Shown here piece by piece: positions 41,683-49,684 of a stretch of 55,533 bases of DNA (positions within the stretch are counted from its first letter, which is position 1; the number at the start of each line of letters is the position of its first letter). The stretch comes from Paracoccus beibuensis (GTDB lineage Bacteria > Pseudomonadota > Alphaproteobacteria > Rhodobacterales > Rhodobacteraceae). The stretch covers positions 1 through 55,533 of the forward strand of contig NZ_JAOTBD010000024.1 of assembly GCF_026162625.1 (NCBI RefSeq), read 5' to 3'. The notes under the pieces were generated by a model. The model was not told the DNA's origin and did not search any database. It worked only from the letters and a program-made list of their open reading frames with translations. Made by a program: the position numbers and the translations under genes.

Positions 41683-42405
41683 TCAGGGGACTTCCTCGAG
41701 GGCGTCGTGCAGCCGGCGCATGGCGCGCTGGTACCGCTTGCGGGCGGCAGCCTCGGTCAGGCCGAACTCGACCGCGACTTCCGCCTGCGAGAAGCCTTCG
41801 ATCGCTACGCGGATCACCAGCAGGGCGTCATCGCCGAGCAGCTTCCGCACGGCGCCGTTCAGCCGTGCGTACCCGTCCGCGCCGATGCCGCTGTCGCCGC
41901 TGTCCGCCACCTCTTCAGGGTCGGCGCCGCTGGCGAGATGTTCGCGCGCCTGGTCGCGCTTGCGCGTGCGGACCATGTCGCGCTCGACGTTGCGCAGCAC
42001 CGTGGCCGCGATCCAGTTGACGCGCCCGAGGTCGAGGCTGCGGACAGCCTCGGTGGTGCGCGCCAGAACATCGGACGCGACCTCGTCGGCGGTGCCGATC
42101 CTGCGCCAGATCGACCGGCGCCGGATGGCGTCGAGGCCGGGCCAGAGTGCCAGCAGCAGCAACGTCAGGGCGCAGTCGGACGCGGGGCCGTCGCCCTGCG
42201 CCGCCCTGACGAGAGCGGCAAGGATCAGGTTCTTCTGGCCCTGATCGCCGCGCGTGCGGTGCAGCCCGTCCAGCAGGGCCGCCGGATCCCGGAACGGTGC
42301 GAGGGCGGCCTGCGCACGCCGGACGGCGTCGAAACTGCGCTGGAAGTGAAGGTTGGAGGATGAATGCATGAGGTGATCACGGATCTCGTGCCACGCGAAG
42401 GACAT
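41683..42405 (-). CDS. Sigma-70-like / HTH regulatory protein
   Basis: The 240-residue protein has a central helix-rich part with IGTADEVASDVLARTTEAVRSL and NWIAATVLRNVERDMVR (sigma region 2-like). A C-terminal HTH follows, FSQAEVAVEFGLTEAAARKRYQRAMRRLHD (region 4-like). It looks like a diverged ECF-type sigma factor or a phage transcription switch. Its position before the recombination genes suits a middle or late gene activator. Functional class is moderately supported; target promoters are unknown. Confidence 0.7.
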   Translation of the reverse strand: MSFAWHEIRDHLMHSSSNLHFQRSFDAVRRAQAALAPFRDPAALLDGLHRTRGDQGQKNLILAALVRAAQGDGPASDCALTLLLLALWPGLDAIRRRSIWRRIGTADEVASDVLARTTEAVRSLDLGRVNWIAATVLRNVERDMVRTRKRDQAREHLASGADPEEVADSGDSGIGADGYARLNGAVRKLLGDDALLVIRVAIEGFSQAEVAVEFGLTEAAARKRYQRAMRRLHDALEEVP

Positions 42406-42504
42406 CGGACGCCTGCCTTGCGGCCAGGCGTCCGGCGCCTTCTCGTGGCCAGGTCAGGACGTCGCGCGTCTCTGCGATTTCAGGGGATTGGGTGAATGCG
42501 CGCG

Positions 42505-42750
42505 TCAGCGCGCGGGCGCGGTCGCGTGGTTCAGCGTGCCGCAGCCGCGGCAGGTGGCCTGAACCGGGAAGCCCACGAGATACTCGTGCCCCCGCGCGAA
42601 GCGCAGGTGCATGCGGCCGTCCCGGCAGACGCCGAGCAGCTTGTCACAGCGCGTGCAGCGCCATTCCGAGTTGTGGTTGGTGGGCTTGGTCGTCGCGGCG
42701 CCGGACCAGCTCGTCGGGGCTGCCTGGCGCGGGGGGAAGGGAGTCGGCAT
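42505..42750 (-). CDS. Com-like zinc-binding translational regulator
   Basis: This 81-residue protein carries two CxxC pairs (EWRCTRCDKLLG and ATCRGCGTLNHA), matching the Mu Com zinc finger that opens an mRNA hairpin to allow translation of mom. GAGGAG lies upstream of ATG 42750. Unlike Mu, no mom-like gene is adjacent. Its target could be the nearby methyltransferase or another phage mRNA, which is inference. Confidence 0.7.
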   Translation of the reverse strand: MPTPFPPRQAAPTSWSGAATTKPTNHNSEWRCTRCDKLLGVCRDGRMHLRFARGHEYLVGFPVQATCRGCGTLNHATAPAR

Positions 42751-42795
42751 GGAAGTGCTCCTCTGATCGATGGAGCACTCCCATTGGCCTGAGGA

Positions 42796-42838
42796 ATCGG
42801 AGCCCGTCAGACCCCCCAATCGGAGCCGGATCGGAGCC
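42796..42838. repeat. Three direct repeats ATCGGAGCC upstream of the Com-like gene
   Basis: ATCGGAGCC occurs at 42796, 42819 and 42830, spaced 23 and 11 bases, close to whole helical turns. They lie 46-88 bases upstream of the Com-like start, partly in the gap after the long unknown gene. They may be an operator or an activator site. Confidence 0.45.
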
Positions 42839-42843
42839 AGCTG

Positions 42844-45051
42844 TTAGATAGCGATCTCCCAAGGCCCTTTGGCGCCGAGACTTCTCAGAAAGTTGGCCTT
42901 CAGCTTGTCCCACAAAGGCTGCTTGAAGATGTTCGCCAGGGACTGGTCTTCAGCGATGCCCTTGACAAGATCTCTCGTCGCCATTGGCATCGGGCCGTTG
43001 TTGTGGGCATCGACCAGCCGCTGGATGATCGCGATGCGGTTCTCGCCCTTGATGTCGATGGTGCCCGCTCCTGGAACGAAGAGGGTGGCGAAGTTTTCTC
43101 CGGACCGCGTCAGTCCGACGGTCTGGCCGCCGCGGGCCAGTATTCGATGGCGCCGGAACACGGACCGGAGCTTGTCTGCGACCAGCGCGATTTCGGCTTG
43201 CTGTGTGTCGATCTGATCGACAAGCGGCGTTAGGACGTTGGCCGCTAGACACGGTCCGGGAGCGTCGCCGGCCTGAAGGACGAGCCCGAGACCGAGGTTA
43301 TGGCGCGCCCGAAGCTCCGTATCGACGGCCGACCGCACCTTCTCCCGGTCAAGACCGCGCGCGAGGTAGAGCGGAACGTCCCCGCCATCGACGTGGAGCG
43401 TTCCAAGGTAGAGGAGATGATCGGTCAGCTTCTCGATGGCAGGTGCATCGAGCACTTTTTCAAGACGTGCCTTCAGGTGTTGCGCGACCCAGCCGTCGCG
43501 CACCCGATATATCCTGTAGCGATCCGGGTTGCCCGCAGGCGTCACCTGTCCCTCGGCGACCTTGAGATCGGCCACCTTGCGGTCGACATCCTCCGCATCT
43601 CCGTTGTCGACCCGAACGACCACTTCGCCCGCGACCGGACCGACCTCGTCTTCATCGTCGATCAGATCGTCGCCTTCCCAGCCGGCGGGCACGAGAAAGC
43701 CCAGATCGTTCAGGAGGCCAGGATCGACGCCGCGAGATTGGAGCCATGCGCCGGTGACCCTGTCAGCTCCGATATCCCATATGGCCAGCAAGGCGGGCAT
43801 GACAGCCATGCTCTCCTCATCGCCCGGTGCACGGCCATCACGGAGGATGTTCCAGTGTCTGAGCAAGCGATGCCCCAGAACGCGCTCGAAAGGGTCGTCG
43901 ATGCTGAGAAGGCTGCTCGTGTTGCGGTCGGTGAGCGTGAAGTTGAGGGTTTGCGCCTCATCCCGTCCCGCGCGGAAATACCGGACCGCAATCTCGACGA
44001 AGCGGATTGCGAGAGCCCGCTCGAAGATCCTCGGAAGGCCCGGATGGCTGTCGATGATTTCTGAGATGTCCTGGTCGATCGTGGTGGAAAGCGAGAGGCG
44101 GTTGGCGAGATTGCCGATGCTGATGTCAGCGCGGATCACCTGCGCGCGGTCGATCACCACGTCGTCAAGTTCCGGCGGTTCAAGATCGAGCCCCTGCAGG
44201 AACTGCGAAATGTCGTATGCCTGAAAGTCGACGGGCTGGTTGGAGTAGGTCTGATCGAGAGCGGTCTCGATGAATCGTTCGGCGACTGTGTGCCTCAGCT
44301 TTCGGTTGCCGGCGCGGACATGCACCCGCCCGGTCGACGGCGTGTAGACGATCATCGCTTCTCCGGGCGGCCGAAAGTAGATGCTCGACCGATTGCCATC
44401 GTCATCGATCTCCCGAACGCTCGTGGGGGGATCGGGATGGAACAGCAGGTACATCTCCGCCGCCGGTTCATCGCCGTCCTCGGGGATGTCGAACTTGTCG
44501 ATGCTGTAGCCGTCGCCGCGATCGAGACGCTTGTTGAGATCAACCAGAAGCTCTTCGAGCAATGCGCTGCCGGCGTCCGGGCCCCCGTCGACCGAAGGCT
44601 CGGCCATGAAGGTCTGGTAATGCTTGTCATAGCGCCGGTAGAGACGCAGGTGCAGGCTGTTCTCCGCCGCTTCGAACAAGCCATGCTCGTTGGCGAAAGC
44701 CCACAGGCTTCGCGCGAGCTTGTCCCGCTGGTTCAGAAGTACCTTGGCGCGGTCGGGTTCGAGCGTGGTAGTGGCGAGACCTTCAAGGACGTACTCGCCG
44801 CGGTCGCTCGCGATTGTGACGATCCGGGCTGCTTCAGCTTCTAGCGGGCCCAGCCGGTCCTTCTTTTCCTGCGGCAGCATATTTCTGGCAACTGTCGGAC
44901 CGTCCGGATTGTCGGGGTCGAACTGGTAGGTGGCGAGCCAGCTCAACCTCTCGAAAGCCTTGCTGTTAAGAAATCCGGACAATAGTTCCGGCTCTGCATC
45001 GTCGAATAGCCGAGAAAGATTGGGGCAGGTTTTGGCAGGGACGCGTACCAT
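42844..45051 (-). CDS. 735-residue protein of unknown function
   Basis: I do not recognise this protein. Its N-terminal half (about 1-330) is mixed alpha/beta with a helical NQRDKLARSLWAFANEHGLF segment and a strand-rich part (RPPGEAMIVYTPSTGRVHVRAG). A helical core follows (about 340-440), then an acidic strand region (about 455-520). A C-terminal segment (about 650-735, ENRIAIIQRLVDAHNNGPMP... PLWDKLKANFLRSLG) looks winged-helix-like. No membrane segments, signal peptide or known catalytic motif are visible. It sits between phage control genes and the recombinase cassette, so a regulator or a defence effector are both possible. Confidence 0.75.
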   Translation of the reverse strand: MVRVPAKTCPNLSRLFDDAEPELLSGFLNSKAFERLSWLATYQFDPDNPDGPTVARNMLPQEKKDRLGPLEAEAARIVTIASDRGEYVLEGLATTTLEPDRAKVLLNQRDKLARSLWAFANEHGLFEAAENSLHLRLYRRYDKHYQTFMAEPSVDGGPDAGSALLEELLVDLNKRLDRGDGYSIDKFDIPEDGDEPAAEMYLLFHPDPPTSVREIDDDGNRSSIYFRPPGEAMIVYTPSTGRVHVRAGNRKLRHTVAERFIETALDQTYSNQPVDFQAYDISQFLQGLDLEPPELDDVVIDRAQVIRADISIGNLANRLSLSTTIDQDISEIIDSHPGLPRIFERALAIRFVEIAVRYFRAGRDEAQTLNFTLTDRNTSSLLSIDDPFERVLGHRLLRHWNILRDGRAPGDEESMAVMPALLAIWDIGADRVTGAWLQSRGVDPGLLNDLGFLVPAGWEGDDLIDDEDEVGPVAGEVVVRVDNGDAEDVDRKVADLKVAEGQVTPAGNPDRYRIYRVRDGWVAQHLKARLEKVLDAPAIEKLTDHLLYLGTLHVDGGDVPLYLARGLDREKVRSAVDTELRARHNLGLGLVLQAGDAPGPCLAANVLTPLVDQIDTQQAEIALVADKLRSVFRRHRILARGGQTVGLTRSGENFATLFVPGAGTIDIKGENRIAIIQRLVDAHNNGPMPMATRDLVKGIAEDQSLANIFKQPLWDKLKANFLRSLGAKGPWEIAI

Positions 45052-45077
45052 CGAAGTCTCCGAGGATTCTGACTGCG

Positions 45078-45254
45078 CTATTGATGGCGAGCGTGGCGCC
45101 GTGCTCGGAGCTTGATACTGCGCTGTCGTCTCTGGAGACCGAGGGCAACAGCGCCTTTTTGCCGGACAACAACATCCGGTGAGCCAAGATCCGTGCGTGC
45201 ATCCTCGATCCGCTCCAGGACATGGGGACTGATCGGAGTTGCTTTGCGCACCAT
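45078..45254 (-). CDS. Possible short ORF upstream of the unknown long gene
   Basis: A 58-codon frame begins MVRKATPISPHVLERIEDARTD and has GAGG eight bases before its ATG, a good ribosome site. It ends 26 bases before the 735-residue gene. Its second half is Arg-rich and could be non-coding, and another frame overlaps it. It may be a real small protein, a leader peptide, or chance. Confidence 0.33.
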   Translation of the reverse strand: MVRKATPISPHVLERIEDARTDLGSPDVVVRQKGAVALGLQRRQRSIKLRARRHARHQ

Positions 45255-45440
45255 GGACTTACCTCAATGAACTACTGCTCTCGACTGATTCAACTCGCGA
45301 TTGTCGCGGACAAATCGGTGATCGGCAAGTCCTGACGTTCTCTACCTGTTCGCAGCCCTGAATCCTGTCGGGTGAGATGTCCCATCACGGATGGTGGGGT
45401 GGCTTTTGATCGGTAACGACCAACCGACCATGGCTACCGA
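45255..45440. promoter_or_regulatory. Divergent promoter region at the cassette
   Basis: The gap separates leftward transcription (unknown gene) from the rightward recombinase cassette, so promoters for both should lie here. A small inverted repeat TTGTC-GCG-GACAA is at 45301-45313, and near 45381 CCATC-ACG-GATGG. No clear -35/-10 pair stood out. Confidence 0.45.
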
Positions 45441-45647
45441 ATGATGAAGCGCCCGAATCCGCTGCCGCCCGACCAGATGACGCCCGCAGAACGTCGCGCC
45501 GAGCTGTGCCGCCTGCTGGCGCTCGGGCTGGTTCGGTTGCGGATGCGGGAGATGGGCGAAGTATCTGACGACGCTGGAGAACGTTGCCTACACTATCCGC
45601 CCGACCAATGCCGTCATGCAATTCCAACTCACCGGAGAAATGCATGA
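45441..45647 (+). CDS. Conserved small protein, first gene of recombinase cassette
   Basis: The 68-residue protein begins MMKRPNPLPPDQMTPAERRAEL and ends HYPPDQCRHAIPTHRRNA. I recall near-identical short proteins placed before DUF2924-recombinase genes in Alphaproteobacteria, so it appears to be a fixed part of the cassette. Its stop overlaps the DUF2924 start as ATGA (45644-45647). Function is unknown. Confidence 0.7.
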   Translation: MMKRPNPLPPDQMTPAERRAELCRLLALGLVRLRMREMGEVSDDAGERCLHYPPDQCRHAIPTHRRNA

Positions 45648-46099
45648 ACAAGCCCGATCCCATCCCCGCGCGCCTGGCCGCGCTCAAGACCACGCCGACG
45701 CCTGACCTGAAGCAACAGTGGCGCGACCTGTTCGACAGCGAGCCGCCGCCGTTCAACCGCCGCTATCTCGAAAGCCGCATCGCCTATCGCATCCAGGAAC
45801 TCGCCTATGGCGGGCTGAAGCCCGAGACCATCCGGCGGCTGGAACGGCTCGGCGAGGAACTGGACGGCGGCGACAGAACGAAGCGCGGCATCCGCGCCGA
45901 TCGTGACCGCCCGATCACCGGAACGCGGCTGCTGCGCGAGTGGCAGGGCGTCGAACACGTCGTCACCGTCACCGCCGACGGCTTCGAATGGCAGGGGCGC
46001 CCATACAAGTCGCTGTCCGCCATCGCGCGGGCCATCACCGGCACGCGCTGGAACGGCTGGGTGTTCTTCGGCCTCAAGAACCACAGGGGGCGGAGATGA
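45644..46099 (+). CDS. DUF2924 protein
   Basis: The 151-residue protein has the DUF2924 pattern: an opening PARLAALKTTPTPDLKQQWR, ESRIAYRIQELAYGGLKPE in the middle, and a C-terminal ITGTRWNGWVFFGLKN. Members are found right before large serine recombinases, and their role is not established; they may be recombination directionality or accessory factors. The start at 45644 and stop at 46099 both lie in ATGA overlaps with neighbours, so translation is coupled on both sides. Confidence 0.87.
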   Translation: MNKPDPIPARLAALKTTPTPDLKQQWRDLFDSEPPPFNRRYLESRIAYRIQELAYGGLKPETIRRLERLGEELDGGDRTKRGIRADRDRPITGTRLLREWQGVEHVVTVTADGFEWQGRPYKSLSAIARAITGTRWNGWVFFGLKNHRGRR

Positions 46100-47421
46100 C
46101 GAAGCCGCCCGAAAAATCGAAGGTCGTCCGCAAGCTGCGCTGCGCGGTCTACACCCGGAAATCCTCTGAGGAAGGGCTGGAGCAGGAGTTCAACAGCCTC
46201 CATGCCCAACGCGAGGCCTGCGAGGCTTACATCGCCAGCCAGCGATCCGAGGGCTGGGTGCTGGTCCGCGATCAGTATGACGACGGCGGCATCTCTGGCG
46301 GCACGCTGGAGCGGCCGGGCCTGAAGCGGCTGCTGGAGGATATCGAGGACGGGCTGGTCGATGTGGTGGTGGTCTACAAGATCGACCGCCTCAGCCGCTC
46401 GCTTGCCGACTTCGCCAAGCTGGTCGAGGTGTTCGACCGCAACGGCGTGACCTTCGTCTCGGTGACGCAGTCGTTTAACACGACCACGTCCATGGGTCGG
46501 TTGACGCTGAACATCCTGCTCAGCTTCGCCCAGTTCGAGCGTGAGGTGACGGCCGAACGGATCCGCGACAAGGTGGCTGCCAGCCGCAAGAAGGGCATGT
46601 GGATGGGCGGAGTGCCGCCCTATGGCTATCGGGTCGAGAACCGGAAGCTGGTGGTCGATGAGGACAGCGCCGCGCATGTGCGCTGGATCTTCGCCCGCTT
46701 CCTCGAGATCGGCTCGTGCACGGAACTGGCACGGGAGGTCGGCACGCGCGGCATCCGCACGCCGCGCGGCAACCGAATCGACAAGAAGTACATCTACCGG
46801 ATGCTGAGCAACCGCGCCTACGTCGGTGAGGCGGTGCACAAAGGCGACAGCTATCCCGGCGAACACGACGCCATCATCAACGGTGACATTTGGGACAAGG
46901 TACACGTCATTCTGCAGGAAAGCCCGCGCAAGCGGGCCTCCCGCACCCGCGCCGAGACGCCCGCGCTGCTGAAGGGGCTGCTCTTCGGCCCGAATGGGGC
47001 GGCCTTCTCGCCGACGCATACCCGTAAGGGCGACAGGCTCTACCGCTACTATGTCAGCCAGACGGTGCTGAAGCATGGCGCTGGATCCTGCTCAGTCGGC
47101 CGCGTGCCAGCGGGGGAGATCGAGGCCGCCGTCATTGACCAGCTGCGCACCGTGTTCTGCCAGCCGGAGATCGTCGCCGGGACGTGGAAGTCAGCGCGCT
47201 CGCATGGCGACGACATCACCGAGGCCGACGCCCGCACCGCCCTTCGGCAGCTCGATCGGCTGTGGGACGAACTGTTCCCCGCCGAGCAGGCGCGCATCGT
47301 GGCGTTGCTGGTCGAGCGCGTCGACATCGGCACGGACGGGTTCAACGTTCGGCTCCGTTTGGATGGGCTCGACGGCCTCGCATGCGAGATGCTGGCTCGA
47401 GAAATGGGAGCGGCCGCATGA
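46096..47421 (+). CDS. Large serine recombinase
   Basis: The 441-residue protein has an N-terminal resolvase domain (about 13-165) with catalytic Ser23 in YTRKSS and the arginine motif DRLSRS (97-102). A recombinase domain follows (about 190-300, with RTPRGNRIDKKYIYRMLSNRAYVGE), then a C-terminal helical part. The place where other large serine recombinases have a four-Cys zinc ribbon reads LLFGPNGAAFSPTHTRKGDR with no Cys pair, so the ribbon lacks its metal ligands. It could integrate the prophage or move the cassette itself. It begins in an ATGA overlap. Confidence 0.9.
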   Translation: MTKPPEKSKVVRKLRCAVYTRKSSEEGLEQEFNSLHAQREACEAYIASQRSEGWVLVRDQYDDGGISGGTLERPGLKRLLEDIEDGLVDVVVVYKIDRLSRSLADFAKLVEVFDRNGVTFVSVTQSFNTTTSMGRLTLNILLSFAQFEREVTAERIRDKVAASRKKGMWMGGVPPYGYRVENRKLVVDEDSAAHVRWIFARFLEIGSCTELAREVGTRGIRTPRGNRIDKKYIYRMLSNRAYVGEAVHKGDSYPGEHDAIINGDIWDKVHVILQESPRKRASRTRAETPALLKGLLFGPNGAAFSPTHTRKGDRLYRYYVSQTVLKHGAGSCSVGRVPAGEIEAAVIDQLRTVFCQPEIVAGTWKSARSHGDDITEADARTALRQLDRLWDELFPAEQARIVALLVERVDIGTDGFNVRLRLDGLDGLACEMLAREMGAAA

Positions 47422-47813
47422 CCCGCGGCACGCCCATTCCCGAGACCGTGACGCTCCACGTCCCGTTCCGCATCGTGAAGCGCGGCGGACGGAAGGAGAT
47501 GGAGGTGCCCACCGGTATCCGCGCTCGCGGACGTTGCGACCACGCTTTGATCAAGGCGCTGGCCCGGGCGTTTCGGTGGAAGAAGATGCTGGATTCGGGC
47601 GAGTTCGGCACCATCGCAGAATTGGCCCGAAGCGAACGGATCGCCGCGCCTTTCTTGACAAGGACCATGCGGCTCACGCAAATGGCCCCCGACTTGGTGG
47701 AGGGTATCCTTGACGGCAGTCAGCCGTCAGGCCTCAAGCTGGAGGCGCTGCGCGGCCCCTTGCCAAGGGCCTGGTCCGAGCAACGCGCCGTCCTGAGCAC
47801 TGCCCTAGATTGA
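47418..47813 (+). CDS. HTH protein closing the recombinase cassette
   Basis: The 131-residue protein has a beta-rich basic N-terminus (TLHVPFRIVKRGGRKEMEVP), a segment ALARAFRWKKMLDSGEFGTIAELARSERI and a helix-turn-helix (SERIAAPFLTRTMRLTQMAPDLVEGI). Its ATG overlaps the recombinase stop as ATGA. I recall this gene always following the recombinase in related cassettes. A DNA-binding role (control or directionality) is likely but unproven. Confidence 0.72.
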   Translation: MTRGTPIPETVTLHVPFRIVKRGGRKEMEVPTGIRARGRCDHALIKALARAFRWKKMLDSGEFGTIAELARSERIAAPFLTRTMRLTQMAPDLVEGILDGSQPSGLKLEALRGPLPRAWSEQRAVLSTALD

Positions 47814-47875
47814 GGATGCCTGCGGTACGCGGCTGGCTTCAGGCTTGCATCATCCTAGGGCCGCAGCTTAGTCTC

Positions 47876-47891
47876 CCGCCGCAAACGGCGG
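47876..47891. terminator. Short hairpin after the recombinase cassette
   Basis: CCGCCG-CAAA-CGGCGG forms a 6-base stem with a 4-base loop in the gap between the cassette and the DUF262 gene. There is no T tract, so this is only a weak terminator candidate. Confidence 0.3.
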
Positions 47892-47953
47892 TAATGTCAG
47901 CTCAAAATCGGGCTTCCGGCAATCCAGTCGCCGTCCGATAGTTGAGAGCGACA

Positions 47954-49588
47954 ATGGAAGCGGGCGAGCGCACGATCAGTCAGATTCTGACCGAACAGAT
48001 TAGATACGAAATACCCGCGTATCAGCGGCCATATTCCTGGGAAAAGGGCAACGTTGAACAACTTCTCGACGATGTCTGGGAAGCATATGTGGCCAACGAC
48101 GAGGAGTACTTCATCGGGTCGCTCATCACCATAGAGCGCGAAAAGGGTCGCCTGTATGATGTCGTGGACGGCCAGCAGCGGCTGACGACCCTCAACCTGA
48201 TTTTTTCACGCCTGCGCGATACCGTCGATGAACCGGCGAAATCCGAACTGGGTCGGCGTGTATTGCCACGCAATGCGCTGACTGGTGAGGAGGAAACGCC
48301 ACGCCTGATCCTACGCCAGCGCGATCAGAACTTCTTTCGACGTCATGTGCTGGCCGGGGAAGCGGTCCCCGAGGCGCTGCGCAAGGAGGTCGCGAAGGAG
48401 CAGGATGCTCCAAAGCAGCGCATCATCGAGAACCTGGAAGCCATCGACAGCTTCATGGCTCAGCATGACCAGAAGACGCTGAAGCTGTTCGCGAACTATC
48501 TGCTTAGCAGGGTCTATGTGGTGTTTGTCACCACTGCTTCCTGGCAGTCGGCATACCGGTTGTTCAATGTTCTGAACGCCCGCGGCATGGCGCTGTCAAA
48601 TGCCGACCTGATCAAGAACATGCTGTTTGCGCGGCTCGGCGGCAACGCAGCCCGAAGCAGTGATCTGGACGAAGCATGGCTCGAACTGGAGGAGCAGATC
48701 GGTATCGAGCGTCTTGATCAGTTCATGGCGCATCATCGCAGCTCGATTGTAGCAACAAAAGCGCGGAAGGCGCTGCACGAGGAGTTCGAGCCCCTTATAG
48801 AGACTGCGGCGACGCCGTTCACTTTTCTCGACGAGGTGAATACTTCCGCTCGCAATTACCTGCGTGTTCTCAGGAACGAGTTTGAGGCGCCCGCAGCTCG
48901 TCGCGCGGTCAGATCGCTCAAGCGGGTAGCGTTCGAGGAGTGGATCCCGCCGCTGCTTGCCTTCTTGAATAGGCCGGTAGCGGACATGCCCGAGGGCGAG
49001 TTCATCGATCTACTCGAACGGATCACCTATCAGAACTGGATCCGGCGGCTCGCGTTCACTGCTCGTTTGACAGCATACTTTCAGCTCATCACCGCGATCC
49101 GTACCGGGAAAAACGCGGACGACATCCGCGCGATCTTCCGCGCCAATGCCAATGACGATGAGTTCCGTTCTCTGCTTGACGGCGAGGTTTATGGGCGGCC
49201 CTTTGCGCAGGCCGTCCTGCTGCGGCTTGAAGAGGCCGATCAGGACGAGTCAGTCACGAAGGACTTCGGCGGAAAGATCACCATTGAGCATGTTCTGCCC
49301 CAGGCGCTCAAGGACGCCTACTGGCGTGAGCGTTTCACCGATGACGACCACCGCCTTTGGCTGCATCGCCTTGGCAATCTTGCACTGCTTGCTGGCATCA
49401 AGAATTACAAGGCGCAGTACTTCCCATTCGACCGCAAGAAGAAGATTTACGCCGAACGGAACAACCGGGTTTCCTTTGATACAACAAAGCCGATCCTCTC
49501 GGCTGATCATTGGACGAAAGACCTGCTGACCGCACGTCAGGCTGATCTGGTCGATAGAGCGGAGCGGATATGGTCAGTCAATGCATAG
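47954..49588 (+). CDS. DUF262/DUF1524 protein, GmrSD-like type IV restriction candidate
   Basis: The 544-residue protein joins a DUF262 domain (about 5-230) with PAYQRPYSW (21-29) and the nucleotide-binding-type DGQQR (72-76) to a C-terminal DUF1524 His-Me nuclease domain with ITIEHVLPQ and HRLGNLALL. This layout is that of GmrSD single-chain enzymes, which cut modified phage DNA in an NTP-dependent way. ATG 47954 is preferred because GAGAG precedes it; a TTG four codons upstream is possible. It stands between the recombinase cassette and the type I system. Confidence 0.85.
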   Translation: MEAGERTISQILTEQIRYEIPAYQRPYSWEKGNVEQLLDDVWEAYVANDEEYFIGSLITIEREKGRLYDVVDGQQRLTTLNLIFSRLRDTVDEPAKSELGRRVLPRNALTGEEETPRLILRQRDQNFFRRHVLAGEAVPEALRKEVAKEQDAPKQRIIENLEAIDSFMAQHDQKTLKLFANYLLSRVYVVFVTTASWQSAYRLFNVLNARGMALSNADLIKNMLFARLGGNAARSSDLDEAWLELEEQIGIERLDQFMAHHRSSIVATKARKALHEEFEPLIETAATPFTFLDEVNTSARNYLRVLRNEFEAPAARRAVRSLKRVAFEEWIPPLLAFLNRPVADMPEGEFIDLLERITYQNWIRRLAFTARLTAYFQLITAIRTGKNADDIRAIFRANANDDEFRSLLDGEVYGRPFAQAVLLRLEEADQDESVTKDFGGKITIEHVLPQALKDAYWRERFTDDDHRLWLHRLGNLALLAGIKNYKAQYFPFDRKKKIYAERNNRVSFDTTKPILSADHWTKDLLTARQADLVDRAERIWSVNA

Positions 49589-49684
49589 TGGTCTGTCGCT
49601 CCGGGGCACTCTCGGCACTGGATGCCGACCCGATTCATGCTTCCGGTCTTCGATAGTATTTTCCAGCGGGGCGGGAGGCTGACC

